In this document: in pieces, positions 26,454-34,925 of the stretch
How the letters are laid out: the number at the start of each line of letters is the position of its first letter
Position numbering within the stretch: the stretch's first letter is position 1
Assembly (NCBI GenBank): GCA_029981855.1
Contig: JARRCS010000024.1
Span: 17,519 to 81,518, forward strand
DNA from: Halanaerobiales bacterium
GTDB lineage: Bacteria > Bacillota > Halanaerobiia > Halanaerobiales > DTU029
DNA length: 64,000 bases
Direction of reading: 5' to 3'
Program-made: the position numbers and the translations under genes
The notes under the pieces: model-generated
Seen by the model: only the letters and a program-made list of their open reading frames with translations
What the model was told of the DNA's origin: nothing
The model's database searches: none

Positions 26454-28751
26454 ATGCCAGGTGAATACCACTTTGGGTTAAATACTAAACCAGAACGTAC
26501 TGAACGAATTGAAAAATTAATAGACTATGTTAATTCAATTGAGCCCGGGATATGTCTTGAACGAGGAAGGTATATAACCCAGGTTTATAAGGAAAATGAA
26601 TATGAATCGATTGTCATGAAGAGGGCCAAAAGTCTGGAAAAAATATTGGAAAACATGTCAATCTATATTATGCCGGGCAGCCTGTTTGTTGGGAACCAGG
26701 CTTCCAAACCGCGTTGGGCTCCATTGTTCCCTGAATATGAGGTTAAATGGTATGAAGAAGAAATAATAAACGGAGATCCCATGTATCCCTGGGAAAGGCC
26801 TGCCGATGCCTTTCAAATTGAAAATAAAAAGGAAAGTTTAAAAGAAGCACAGGAAATCTTCAACTGGTGGAAAGGAAAAACTCACCGGCAGAAAGTTTAT
26901 AATAACCTGCCGGAAGAGTTTGCTATCGTTCAGGATAAAGTTAGTGTCCTCAATATTTGGGATTATATCCAGGGGGGCGTAGGACACTTCAGTCCTGGAC
27001 ACAGATGGTTAATAAAAAATGGTTTGAACACTGTAATAGAAATTGCAGAAGAAAAGTTGGAGAGTCTTGGCTTTAGCAGTAGTGAAGAATTAAAAAAGCG
27101 TGAATTTTATAAGAGTGTCATTCTATCCTGTAAAGCAGTAATTAATTTTGCCCGGCGATATGCAGAACTAGCCCGGAATATGGCCAGGCAGGAAACAGAT
27201 GATGAACGCCGGCAGGAGTTATTAAGAATTGCTGAGACCTGTGAACACGTACCGGCAAATCCGGCTCGAAGTTTTTATGAGGCCTTACAGTTTATGTATT
27301 TTATTCACCTTGTTGTTCAGATTGAGGATAGCGGGCAGGGGATATCTGTTGGCCGCTTTGACCAGATTCTATGGGATTATTATAAAAATGACCTTGATAA
27401 TGAAATTTTAACCAGGGATGAAGCACTGGAACTGATTGAAAACTTCTTTGTCATGATCTATACAATTAATAAGATTAAGAGCTGGGACTGTACCGATTAT
27501 TTCAGAGGTTCTCCCATGTTCCAGAATTTAACCATTGGTGGTCAGGACCCGGTTACCCAAGATGATGCAACCAATGAACTAACGTATCTTGTGCTAGAGG
27601 CCACTGCCAACACCAGGCTTACCCAGCCGTCGGTTACAGCGCGTTTCCATAAGAAATCACCGGAAGAATATAAGTTGGCGGTGGCAAAGGTAATTAGATT
27701 GGGAACCGGTTTCCCTGCCGTATTTAATGATGAACTCTATATCCCGGCCCTGATAAACCGTGGTTACGAGATTAATGATGCCTATGATTACTGCATTATT
27801 GGCTGTGCAGAGGCCGGCCCGGCCGGACTGCTTGCCGGTAGGACAGGTGGTGCATGGTTAAATCTTCCGAAAATACTGGAGCTAACCCTTTATAATGGCA
27901 AGGACCCTCTCACGGGAATTCGGCTGCGTAAGAATAAGAATGATAAAGACCTTTCTGAATTTATATCCTTTGAAGAACTCCTTGATGTATTCTATGATCA
28001 ATTAGATTATTATCTAAAGATGGAAGTAGCCTTTGAGAATATTATAGACTATACCTATGAACAGGGCATCCTGGAGCCGTTTTCTTCCATAGCTGCCTGT
28101 CCGGAAACCTCTCTGGAAAGGGGTAAAACCTTAAGAGAAGGTGGAGGAAAATACGACTTTACCGGCCAACAAACCATTGGAATTGCTAATGTTGCGAACA
28201 GTTTATATGCCATTAAAAAACTTGTTTTTGATGATAAAGTTCTGACTGGTGCTCAGCTTCTTCATGCAATTTCAACTGATTTTAGTGATAAAACTACTGA
28301 CCCTTCGGGCCCGGAAATTAATAAGCTATGTGAGTCCGTAGATAAGTATGGTAATGATGTCGATGAAGTAGATTTTCTTGCCCGGGATGTTTTACGGTTT
28401 GTATCCTCGGAGCTTCCAAAATATAAAAATACTAGATATAAGAGGGGGCCAATTGGCTGCACAATGCATGCGTCAACCACAACCGTTTCAAGTAATGTAG
28501 CCTTTGGTAAATCAGTCGGAGCCATGCCGGATGGACGCCGAAAGGGTAAACCCCTGGCCGATGGACAATCACCAATGCGTGGAACTGATGTGAAGGGTCC
28601 AACAGCAGCTGTAAATTCCGTTTCGAAGTTAAATAATATACTGCTGTCCTGTGGTTCATTATATAATCTTAAATTTAATCCCAAAGATTTGAGGTCAGGT
28701 CCAGTTTTGAAAGGTAGAGAGGAGCTTAGTCAAGCTAAATTTGCTGAATAA
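26454..28751 (+). CDS. Glycyl radical enzyme core, lacking its C-terminal radical domain
   Basis: A 765-residue PFL/dehydratase-family enzyme. The thiyl-radical cysteine is probably C451 in YDYCIIGCAEAGPAG, with the catalytic Glu two residues later. The body includes WDYIQGGVGHFSPGHRWLI and GCTMHASTTTVSSNVAFGKSVGAMPDGRR. It ends shortly after NLKFNPKDL, where family members continue into the glycyl loop; that loop is in the separate gene at 28841. AGGAGG precedes the ATG. The GCAE form suggests a dehydratase or lyase rather than pyruvate formate-lyase, but the substrate is unknown. A sugar transporter lies in the same operon. Confidence 0.88.
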   Translation: MPGEYHFGLNTKPERTERIEKLIDYVNSIEPGICLERGRYITQVYKENEYESIVMKRAKSLEKILENMSIYIMPGSLFVGNQASKPRWAPLFPEYEVKWYEEEIINGDPMYPWERPADAFQIENKKESLKEAQEIFNWWKGKTHRQKVYNNLPEEFAIVQDKVSVLNIWDYIQGGVGHFSPGHRWLIKNGLNTVIEIAEEKLESLGFSSSEELKKREFYKSVILSCKAVINFARRYAELARNMARQETDDERRQELLRIAETCEHVPANPARSFYEALQFMYFIHLVVQIEDSGQGISVGRFDQILWDYYKNDLDNEILTRDEALELIENFFVMIYTINKIKSWDCTDYFRGSPMFQNLTIGGQDPVTQDDATNELTYLVLEATANTRLTQPSVTARFHKKSPEEYKLAVAKVIRLGTGFPAVFNDELYIPALINRGYEINDAYDYCIIGCAEAGPAGLLAGRTGGAWLNLPKILELTLYNGKDPLTGIRLRKNKNDKDLSEFISFEELLDVFYDQLDYYLKMEVAFENIIDYTYEQGILEPFSSIAACPETSLERGKTLREGGGKYDFTGQQTIGIANVANSLYAIKKLVFDDKVLTGAQLLHAISTDFSDKTTDPSGPEINKLCESVDKYGNDVDEVDFLARDVLRFVSSELPKYKNTRYKRGPIGCTMHASTTTVSSNVAFGKSVGAMPDGRRKGKPLADGQSPMRGTDVKGPTAAVNSVSKLNNILLSCGSLYNLKFNPKDLRSGPVLKGREELSQAKFAE

Positions 28752-28840
28752 CTTCTGGAAAGTTCTAATATGTTTGCTTTTTGGCATTGATGTGTTGGAT
28801 AACTACATTTGATGTAAAATTTAGATTGAAAGGGGGTGAA

Positions 28841-29101
28841 ATGTTGCCTAAGGTTGAATTAAAGTCTAATGAAGAAACGGGTTTAAGGAAGTTCGTAGGT
28901 TTAATCGACCATTACTTTGCTAATGGTGGTATGCAGATGCAGTTTAATATGGTAAGTAAAGAGACTCTTCTGGATGCTCAGAAGCATCCAGAAAGATACA
29001 AAGATTTACTGGTTAGGGTAGCGGGATATAGCGCCTATTTTACTCAGCTAGCCAAAGAGGTACAGGAAGATATAATTGAAAGAACAGAAGAGCGATTATA
29101 A
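28841..29101 (+). CDS. Separate glycyl-radical domain protein
   Basis: An 86-residue protein equal to the C-terminus of glycyl radical enzymes. It contains [20 protein letters not shown] and the radical loop RVAGYSAYF with the radical-bearing glycine at G62. The start ATG 28841 (or TTG 28844) has AAAGGGGGTGA just upstream, a strong SD. It follows the truncated enzyme by 89 bp. It could be a true second subunit, a spare part like YfiD/GrcA, or half of a recently broken gene. The in-frame stretch back to 28781 has no SD, so I exclude it. Confidence 0.85.
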   Translation: MLPKVELKSNEETGLRKFVGLIDHYFANGGMQMQFNMVSKETLLDAQKHPERYKDLLVRVAGYSAYFTQLAKEVQEDIIERTEERL

Positions 29102-29123
29102 ATTATAAGGAGGATAAATAATT

Positions 29124-30194
29124 ATGAAAAGAAGAGGATATTTATTAATTTTGGCTGTAGTTTTATTATCGGTTTTCGTGGGACAGCTTGCCCTTGCTGC
29201 TGTAAAGTTACCCGAAATAACTCATGAAATGTTAACAGTAGCGCCGGATCAACCTGTCGGAGAAAAAGGTGTTTTTGCCGATGATAAACTTGTAATCGGT
29301 TTTTCCCAGAGGAGATTAGCCGGAAGTGAATGGTATGAGAACCTGATAAACGTAGCCAAAAAAGAGGCAGAACACCTTGGAGTAGAGTTAATCGTTTTCG
29401 ATGCTCAGGGTGATATTGCGAAACAAATCTCTGATATTGAAACTTTAATTGCCAAACAGGTTGATGCTCTGATTGTAAACCCACAGGATTCTGAAGGTGT
29501 TTTACCTGCTATAAAAAAGGTTCATGAAACAAATATTCCCTTAGTTGTTGTTAATAGTGCTTTAAGTCCGGAAGGTGCTCCTTTTACCTTTGTATCAACA
29601 GATGCTTTCGGCACCGGGTTCAAATCTGGTCAGGAACTGGCTAAAGCTGTTGTTGAAAAATGGGGAAATAAAAAGGAAGTTAAGGCAGCTATAATAAGCG
29701 GTTATCCTAAGGAACTTGAATCTGACCGCAGGAGATGGGGACAAATTGCTGGATATACCGATTATATGCTTGAAAAATATGGGAGAAACAACCTAAACAT
29801 TGTAAGTCTGAAATTTGGACACTGGTTACCTGATGTAACAATGCCTATAGTACAGGATATAGTAATGAGAAATCCTGACCTTGATATAATATTTGCTGCT
29901 TGCGATGGAACAACTCAGGGTGTAGTTAGTGGGCTTCAGAGCACCGGTAAGCTCGGTGATATCCTGATTGGCTCCATTGATGGCCGTAAATCCGTAATTA
30001 AGTGGATGATGGAAGACGATAAGGGTATCGCTGTTTCAGTTATGAACGACCCACGTCTGATGGGGAAATGGGCAGTATTTTTCGCAGCATATAAGGCAAT
30101 GGGCGCTGTTACACCTTCTCAGTTCTTTGTTCCTAATCCGGCTATAACTCCGGAAAATGCTGCTGAATATTATAACCCTGATTCTTCATATTAA
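29124..30194 (+). CDS. Sugar ABC transporter substrate-binding protein
   Basis: Type 1 periplasmic-binding protein, 356 residues, with a signal peptide of about 25 residues (ending near LALAAVK). Sugar-lobe motifs are IGFSQRRLAGSEWYENL, DAQGD, VDALIVNPQDS and AACDGTTQGVVSGL. It has a longer N-terminal segment (about residues 25-55) than RbsB. AGGAGG precedes the ATG. It completes the transporter whose ATPase and permease lie upstream, with the enzyme genes in between. A strong terminator follows. Confidence 0.92.
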   Translation: MKRRGYLLILAVVLLSVFVGQLALAAVKLPEITHEMLTVAPDQPVGEKGVFADDKLVIGFSQRRLAGSEWYENLINVAKKEAEHLGVELIVFDAQGDIAKQISDIETLIAKQVDALIVNPQDSEGVLPAIKKVHETNIPLVVVNSALSPEGAPFTFVSTDAFGTGFKSGQELAKAVVEKWGNKKEVKAAIISGYPKELESDRRRWGQIAGYTDYMLEKYGRNNLNIVSLKFGHWLPDVTMPIVQDIVMRNPDLDIIFAACDGTTQGVVSGLQSTGKLGDILIGSIDGRKSVIKWMMEDDKGIAVSVMNDPRLMGKWAVFFAAYKAMGAVTPSQFFVPNPAITPENAAEYYNPDSSY

Positions 30195-30232
30195 TTAAAA
30201 TGCTAATAATCCAGACAGACTGAAGACACTTT

Positions 30233-30262
30233 AGAGGACCCGATTACAGGGTCCTCTTTTTA
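30233..30262 (+). terminator. Terminator of the glycyl-radical operon
   Basis: AGAGGACCC (30233-30241) pairs with GGGTCCTCT (30249-30257), loop GATTACA, followed by T-rich sequence. Confidence 0.92.
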
Positions 30263-30547
30263 TAGTATGCTCAGTAAAATAAAGAATGGCCAGATTTAAA
30301 ATGAAATTTTAGAGAAATGGTAACGATTATAGAAAAAAATATTTAAATTGCCTTTCTGGCAAATAAGTGATATACTGATTCAGGAAGGTTATTTATTTTA
30401 TTTTTAAACACTCCATTATAATTATCCTTATTTTTACAATATTTCAACAAATCCTTGTATTATAACAAATTACTCTATCTACCATATAACTGAAAAAGGA
30501 ATACATAATATTCTGGCATTAAAATTTTTATCAGGGAGGAAATATTT
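30263..30547 (+). other. AT-rich intergenic region before the aminotransferase
   Basis: About 285 bp. A weak promoter candidate is TTTACA (30433-30438) with TATTAT near 30458, spacer 19. I see no gene, repeat or structured RNA here. Confidence 0.4.
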
Positions 30548-31735
30548 ATGTGTAAAGAGTATCATGATTTAAATCCTCATCAGAGAATCCTGATGGGGCC
30601 CGGGCCAAGTAATGTTGATTCCAGGGTTTTGAAGGCTATGGCTACCCCCTTGATTGGACATCTGGATCCAGATTTTCTCGAAATAATGAATGAGACAATG
30701 GAGTTATTACGTTATGTCTTCGGTACGGAAAATGAAATGACCATTGCCATGTCCGGGACAGGTAGTTCCGGAATGGAGACCTGCCTGGTTAATCTACTGG
30801 AACCTGGAGATAAGGCTGTGGTCGGTATCAATGGTTTATTCGGCCAGAGAATGGCAGATATTATAGGGCGCTGTGGTGCCGAATTAATTCCGGTGGAAGC
30901 AGAATGGGGGAAGATAATTGAGCCTGAGGATATTGAAGAGGCTTTAAAAAATAACCCGGGGGTCAAGCTGGTCTGTATCGTTCATGCAGAGACCTCAACC
31001 GGCGTCCGGCAGCCCTTGAAGGAGATAGCAGATATTGCCCACAGGTTTGATGCCCTCCTGGTTGCCGATACGGTTACCTCTCTAGGCGGTATCCCGGTTG
31101 AGCTGGATAAAAACGGGGTTGATGCTACATATAGCGGAACCCAGAAGTGTTTGAGCTGTCCTCCTGGTCTCTCACCCGTTTCCTTTAACGAGAAGGCAGT
31201 CAAAGTACTGGAAAACCGGAAATCGAAGGTGCAGAGCTGGTATCTTGACCTGACGATGATTAGGAATTACTGGGGTAAGGAGAGGTTCTATCACCATACA
31301 GCCCCGATCAGCATGATCTATGCTCTGAGAGAAGCTCTGCGCCTGGTCTATGAAGAAGGTCTGGAGGCCAGATATAAAAGACACTTACTCAACGGAGGGG
31401 CCTTTACTACCGGTATTGAGGCTATGGGTCTGGAACTGCTGGTAGAGGAAGAGTACAGATTACCGGAGCTAATCGCTATTAAAATACCCGAAGGTGTTGA
31501 GGATTCCTTTGTCCGCTCAACACTACTAAATGAGTTTAATATTGAAATCGGCGGGGGGCTCGGTGAACTGGCCGGTAAACTCTGGAGGGTCGGTTTGATG
31601 GGTGTTTCCTCCACCAAGAAGAATGTCTATCTCTGTCTAACTGCCCTGGAGTCCATTCTCTCCCGCACGGACTTTAAAGTGGAGAGAGGTGCAGCTGTAG
31701 CTGCTGCAGAGGAGTATTATAAGAATAATAGCTAA
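30548..31735 (+). CDS. Class V aminotransferase (alanine-glyoxylate / serine-pyruvate type)
   Basis: PLP enzyme of 395 residues. It begins with the family hallmark LMGPGPSNVDSRVL and PLIGHLDPDFL. The cofactor Asp/Thr region is VADTVTSLGG and the PLP-lysine lies in SGTQKCLSCPPGLSP. C-terminal GLGELAGKLWRVGLMG also matches. Such enzymes transfer amino groups to glyoxylate or pyruvate from serine, alanine or phosphonates; the local context does not decide among these. GGGAGG is placed well before the ATG. It stands alone, after the operon terminator. Confidence 0.88.
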   Translation: MCKEYHDLNPHQRILMGPGPSNVDSRVLKAMATPLIGHLDPDFLEIMNETMELLRYVFGTENEMTIAMSGTGSSGMETCLVNLLEPGDKAVVGINGLFGQRMADIIGRCGAELIPVEAEWGKIIEPEDIEEALKNNPGVKLVCIVHAETSTGVRQPLKEIADIAHRFDALLVADTVTSLGGIPVELDKNGVDATYSGTQKCLSCPPGLSPVSFNEKAVKVLENRKSKVQSWYLDLTMIRNYWGKERFYHHTAPISMIYALREALRLVYEEGLEARYKRHLLNGGAFTTGIEAMGLELLVEEEYRLPELIAIKIPEGVEDSFVRSTLLNEFNIEIGGGLGELAGKLWRVGLMGVSSTKKNVYLCLTALESILSRTDFKVERGAAVAAAEEYYKNNS

Positions 31736-31749
31736 TATATATATACACC

Positions 31750-32019
31750 ACTTTACAAAAAACAAACAGTATCTATGAACATCTTCGTAATAAAAGCTTT
31801 GATATAAAAGGCTTTATGTATGGACCACCGGAATCGGCAAAACATATATGGCAATAGAGGAACAATATATTCCTGGGGAATCTTTTCAAGTATGTATTTG
31901 AAATAACGAGTAAATCTATGAAAATAGGAGAAAGAGCATATTTTTATGTGTCTAGTTTAATGGGAACACTCCAATATGAAATTTTGCCAGATAGAACTTA
32001 TATGTGTGTTGAAAGGTAA
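31750..32019 (+). pseudogene. Decayed McrB-like AAA+ / EVE-like restriction gene fragment
   Basis: Read on the plus strand, 31750-31829 gives SIYEHLRNKSFDIKGFMYGPP. One base later the frame shifts and continues GIGKTYMAIEEQ (a Walker A), then stops at 31899. A second open piece (31918-32019) gives KIGERAYFYVSSLMG and ends at TAA, resembling the EVE/YTH-like domain of McrB-type proteins. I infer an old modification-dependent restriction gene reduced by deletion and frameshift. Confidence 0.5.
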
Positions 32020-32047
32020 AAAAAAGAACAGTGGACAGTTTCCACTG

Positions 32048-32317
32048 CTAATTAAAACGTATTTCAAGTTTTTTACCTAATGCATGAGCTACTTTATCTA
32101 GTAATTCTATGCTTGGATTGTAATCATCACTTTCCAAGCGAGAAATTGCAGACTGTTTAGTTCCGATTTTCTTAGCAAGTTCCTTTTGACTTAGACCCTG
32201 TTCCAGCCGCAATTTAATAATCTGTCTCTTGATATCATATAGAACATTTAACTCATCATATTCTTTTTTTACCTCTGGGTTATTTAAAATTAAATTTTTT
32301 ACATCTTTATGATTCAT
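32048..32317 (-). CDS. HigA-like antitoxin with XRE helix-turn-helix
   Basis: An 89-residue protein. The HTH covers about residues 35-85 (LRLEQGLSQKELAKKIGTKQ, then SRLESDDYNPSIELLDKVA). ATG at 32317 has AAGGGGTGA upstream. It overlaps the toxin gene by 11 bases, giving toxin-first order as in higBA. It should bind the toxin and repress the shared promoter at 32695-32724. Confidence 0.85.
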   Translation of the reverse strand: MNHKDVKNLILNNPEVKKEYDELNVLYDIKRQIIKLRLEQGLSQKELAKKIGTKQSAISRLESDDYNPSIELLDKVAHALGKKLEIRFN

Positions 32318-32678
32318 TTTCGTCACCCCTTTGAATATACTTTTGTAATCTGTTAAGCGCAATGTTAATCTCCTGTTTTGGAGTTTTATTAGATTTTTTC
32401 TTAAAGCCATGAAGTAAAACAAATTTGCCGTTTTTAATAGTAAAAAAGAGAATACGAAATATATTTGAACTATGCTTAATTCTAAGTTCCCATAAATTAT
32501 TATTGGTGCCTTTAAGTTTTCTTATGTGAGGCATACCTAAAAAAAGACCGAATTCTTCAAGCAAGTCAATTTCTCTTAATATTTTAGCTTGTTCTTTAGG
32601 AGAATGTTTCATTATGAATTCGACAACAGAAGATTTATTATTTTCTTCATAATAAATAATAGTATACAATTGGACCAA
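32307..32678 (-). CDS. HigB/RelE-like toxin (phage Gp49-like family)
   Basis: A 123-residue RelE-fold protein. The pattern HIRKLKGTNNNLWELRIKH followed by FRILFFTIKNGKFVLLHGFKKKSNKTP is typical of the Gp49-like HigB group. These toxins cut mRNA at the ribosome. The start is TTG at 32678, or the in-frame TTG at 32669; neither has a clear SD and the promoter box lies only about 17 bp away, so the message may be nearly leaderless. Operon with the downstream HTH antitoxin. Confidence 0.85.
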   Translation of the reverse strand: MVQLYTIIYYEENNKSSVVEFIMKHSPKEQAKILREIDLLEEFGLFLGMPHIRKLKGTNNNLWELRIKHSSNIFRILFFTIKNGKFVLLHGFKKKSNKTPKQEINIALNRLQKYIQRGDENES

Positions 32679-32694
32679 CTCAAAGTGTACTATT

Positions 32695-32724
32695 ATTATA
32701 TCACATATATGTTATACTTATCAA
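32695..32724 (-). promoter_or_regulatory. Promoter of the HigBA-like module
   Basis: On the minus strand TTGATA (32724-32719), an 18-bp spacer and TATAAT (32700-32695). Confidence 0.6.
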
Positions 32725-32769
32725 TGGTAGTAAAAAATTTAATTAATACAAATGTCCAGACCAGCCACG

Positions 32770-32805
32770 TCGTAAACACCCAGAACGTTATATGAAAGAC
32801 TCATT
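32770..32805 (+). repeat. attC-like site A (shortened)
   Basis: TCGTAAAC (32770-32777) is followed after nine bases by GTTATATGAAAGACTCATT (32787-32805). The second block is the reverse complement, with few mismatches, of AATGAGTCCTTCGTAAAC at 33504-33521, so the two frame the MntA-HepT cassette. Confidence 0.5.
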
Positions 32806-32880
32806 TAATGTTCTGGATTTGTTTATGGTATAATAATACATAGATTATAGATATATATTTGAAGGAGGTTTTATTTAATC

Positions 32881-33171
32881 ATGAATGGTGAGGATATTAT
32901 TACTTTTTTTAAAGAACACAAATCTGAAATAGAAAGATATGGAGTTGAAAAAATAGGATTATTTGGCTCGTATAGTAAAAATCAAGAAAAAGAGAATAGC
33001 GATATTGATGTTTTAGTTCAATTTAAAGAAGGAAATAAAACTTTTGATAATTATATGGACTTAAAATTTTATTTAGAGGATAAATTTAATAAGGAAATAG
33101 ATTTAGTAATAGATGAGAATATAAAAGAAGATTTAAAAAACGAAATTCTAGGAAGTGCTAGATATGCGTAA
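32881..33171 (+). CDS. mntA: MntA-like minimal nucleotidyltransferase (antitoxin)
   Basis: A 96-residue MNT protein. The motif G29-S30-x10-D41-x-D43 ([15 protein letters not shown]) and a third acid at D74 form the nucleotidyltransferase site. In known MntA-HepT pairs the antitoxin adds AMP to a tyrosine of the HEPN toxin. GAAGGAGG lies before the ATG. TATAAT at 32829-32834 with an extended TGG is the likely promoter. It overlaps hepT by 8 bases. Confidence 0.9.
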   Translation: MNGEDIITFFKEHKSEIERYGVEKIGLFGSYSKNQEKENSDIDVLVQFKEGNKTFDNYMDLKFYLEDKFNKEIDLVIDENIKEDLKNEILGSARYA

Positions 33172-33487
33172 TTATAAAGTATATTTAAATGACATATTGA
33201 ATTGTATAAAAAAGATCGAAAAATATACAGAAGATATTTCATATAATGAGTTTAATAATAACGAATTAATTCAAGATGGAGTTATCAGAAATTTAGAAAT
33301 AATAGGTGAAGCAGTAAAAAAATTACCTATGGATGTCAGAAATAATTATCCCAATGTTCAATGGAGAAAGATTGCTGGATTAAGAGATATATTAATTCAT
33401 GATTACTTTGGAGTTGATTTAGAAATTATTTGGGATGTTATAGAAAACAAAGTTCCCAATTTAAAATGTACTATAATGTACTATTGA
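33164..33487 (+). CDS. hepT: HepT-like HEPN ribonuclease toxin
   Basis: A 107-residue DUF86/HEPN protein. The catalytic Rx4HxY motif is R74 to Y81 (RDILIHDY), and [15 protein letters not shown] is the conserved helix. The tyrosine is the known modification site for MntA. ATG at 33164 is preceded by GGAAG; the GTG at 33155 is less likely. The extreme C-terminus (KCTIMYY) looks altered, perhaps by the junction with repeat B just downstream. Confidence 0.9.
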   Translation: MRNYKVYLNDILNCIKKIEKYTEDISYNEFNNNELIQDGVIRNLEIIGEAVKKLPMDVRNNYPNVQWRKIAGLRDILIHDYFGVDLEIIWDVIENKVPNLKCTIMYY

Positions 33488-33503
33488 CATATAATAGAAG
33501 AAC

Positions 33504-33683
33504 AATGAGTCCTTCGTAAACACGGTATTTCCGTTACGGCTAAAAACCAGTCTACCCAGAGGGACATGCCCTCTGTTACAAAGCTTGCAATTAGTGAGGT
33601 TAGTGTGGCGGCTGGCAAGCTTTGCGCCAGGCCTGACGGCACGGCAACGTCGGAAATACTGAGAACGTTATACGACATTTTGC
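33504..33683 (+). repeat. attC-like site B, 180-bp imperfect palindrome
   Basis: The left end TTCGTAAACACGGTATTTCCG is partly complementary to the right end around CGGAAATACTGAGAACG and GTTATACGACA. Nested hairpins lie inside: CAGAGGG/CCCTCTG (33557-33575) and CAAAGCTTGC/GCAAGCTTTG (33579-33588 with 33615-33624). It is visibly GC-richer than the genes beside it and separates the MntA-HepT and VapBC cassettes. Confidence 0.7.
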
Positions 33684-33712
33684 TAGTTGGTTGATTTTGG
33701 TTGCTTAAGGTA

Positions 33713-33750
33713 TTGACATTTTACGGCTAATGTAATACAATATGTATTAC
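33713..33750 (+). promoter_or_regulatory. vapBC promoter with overlapping operator palindrome
   Basis: TTGACA (33713-33718), a 17-bp spacer and TACAAT (33736-33741). The palindrome GTAATACA-ATA-TGTATTAC (33732-33750) covers the -10 box and fits autorepression by the RHH antitoxin. Confidence 0.8.
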
Positions 33751-33762
33751 GGAGGTGTTAAT

Positions 33763-34011
33763 ATGATTAGTGTAAGATTATCTAAAGAATTAGAAGAGAA
33801 AATTAATTCATTATCCAAACGTGAAAATGTTACTAAGTCAGATATTATTAAAGAAGCTCTTGAAAAATACTTTAATGATCATGAGAAAAAGTTAAATCCA
33901 TATGATTTAGGAAAAGAATTTTTTGGTAAGCATGGAAGTGGTAAGGGGAATTTATCTGAAACATACAAGAAGAAAGTGAGAGAAAAAATAAATGAAAAAA
34001 TGTCTCATTGA
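33763..34011 (+). CDS. VapB-like ribbon-helix-helix antitoxin
   Basis: An 82-residue protein. The N-terminal RHH fold is ISVRLSKELEEKINSLSKREN followed by TKSDIIKEALEKYF. The tail (about residues 45-82) is charged and would bind the toxin. GGAGGTG lies 6 bases before ATG 33763; the longer frame from 33742 overlaps the operator. It overlaps vapC by 20 bases. Confidence 0.88.
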   Translation: MISVRLSKELEEKINSLSKRENVTKSDIIKEALEKYFNDHEKKLNPYDLGKEFFGKHGSGKGNLSETYKKKVREKINEKMSH

Positions 34012-34408
34012 TGCCGGACCATTGATAGCATTGTTTGATAGAGATGATAAATATCATGTGCCAGTAAAAGAATTTATAAAAAAATATGAGGGACGTTTAT
34101 ATACATCCTGGCCTGTTATAACTGAAGTCTTGCATATGTTGGATTTTAATGTAAACGTACAAATAGACTTTTTAAAATGGATTAGTAGAGATGCATTAGA
34201 AGTAATACCAATTTCAAAAGAAAGTATTTCAAGAATAATAAAGCTATCGGAGAAGTATTCAGATATACCAATGGATTTTGCAGATGCAACTCTGATTGTT
34301 ATTTCTGAAATAGAGAATATTAGTGAAATAATAGCAATCGATTCAGATTTTTATATTTACAGGAATATTCGCAATGAATATATTAAGAATATTTTTAATT
34401 ATCATTGA
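33992..34408 (+). CDS. VapC-like PIN-domain RNase toxin
   Basis: A 138-residue PIN protein. Acidic site residues are D7 (LIDAGPL), E45 (ITEVLHML), D95/D98 (MDFADATL) and D117/D119 (AIDSDF). VapC toxins cut tRNA or rRNA; the target here is unknown. ATG overlaps the antitoxin gene by 20 bases, so translation is coupled. The stop is followed within 12 bases by attC-like site C. Confidence 0.88.
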   Translation: MKKCLIDAGPLIALFDRDDKYHVPVKEFIKKYEGRLYTSWPVITEVLHMLDFNVNVQIDFLKWISRDALEVIPISKESISRIIKLSEKYSDIPMDFADATLIVISEIENISEIIAIDSDFYIYRNIRNEYIKNIFNYH

Positions 34409-34419
34409 AGAAAAGAAAT

Positions 34420-34483
34420 GCAGAACGTCGTTAACAAGGTATTTACGTGACGCCAAAAACCGGCTACTTTAGTAATTTCAAAT
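34420..34483 (+). repeat. attC-like site C with flanking 16-bp direct repeat
   Basis: GCAGAACGTCGTTAAC (34420-34435) is nearly the reverse complement of GTTATACGACATTTTGC at 33667-33683, framing the VapBC cassette. Bases 34427-34467 resemble the left part of site B (GGTATTT, CCAAAAACC, GGCTAC). It then ends at TTTAGTAATTTCAAAT (34468-34483), which recurs exactly at 36035-36050. Confidence 0.6.
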
Positions 34484-34512
34484 AATATATAAGAAAGGAT
34501 GAAAATAAAACT

Positions 34513-34902
34513 ATGTTAGAAAAAAGACTAATAATGAAAGTATTAAAAGAAAAATTTGGAGTTTGTAGATTAGACAGTACTGCATTAATCCCTGATTGGT
34601 CAAAAAATAGTGAATTCTTTTCAATAACAAAAACATCATACGAACTTTCAATCGTATGTTCTCAAGATAGTATTCCTAATGATATTAAATGTGAAAAAGA
34701 TTGGAGAATATTAAAGGTTGAAGGACCATTGGATTTTTCATTAACTGGAGTTCTTGCTTCAATTAGTACTACATTAGCACAGCAAGGTATAAGTATATTT
34801 GCTATTTCTACATATGATACAGATTATATTTTGATTAAAGATAAAGATATAGAAAATGCAGTAAATGCACTATCTAATGAAGGACATCAAATTAGAATTT
34901 AA
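34513..34902 (+). CDS. ACT domain-containing protein
   Basis: A 129-residue protein of the ACT_7-like group. Recognisable blocks are FGVCRLDSTALIPDW, FFSITKTSYELSIVCSQ, and WRILKVEGPLDFSLTGVLAS. The C-terminal ACT fold ends FAISTYDTDYILIKDKD. ACT domains bind amino acids; standalone members of this group have no proven role. GAAAGGATG lies before the ATG, a little far. It is the only non-toxin gene among the cassettes and may be a cargo gene. Confidence 0.8.
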   Translation: MLEKRLIMKVLKEKFGVCRLDSTALIPDWSKNSEFFSITKTSYELSIVCSQDSIPNDIKCEKDWRILKVEGPLDFSLTGVLASISTTLAQQGISIFAISTYDTDYILIKDKDIENAVNALSNEGHQIRI

Positions 34903-34925
34903 TAATAATAAATACTGCTATCTTC

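Noticed and set aside
28781..28840. N-terminal extension of the small glycyl-radical protein
   Set aside because: No SD before it; the residues do not match the family, while ATG 28841 has a strong SD.
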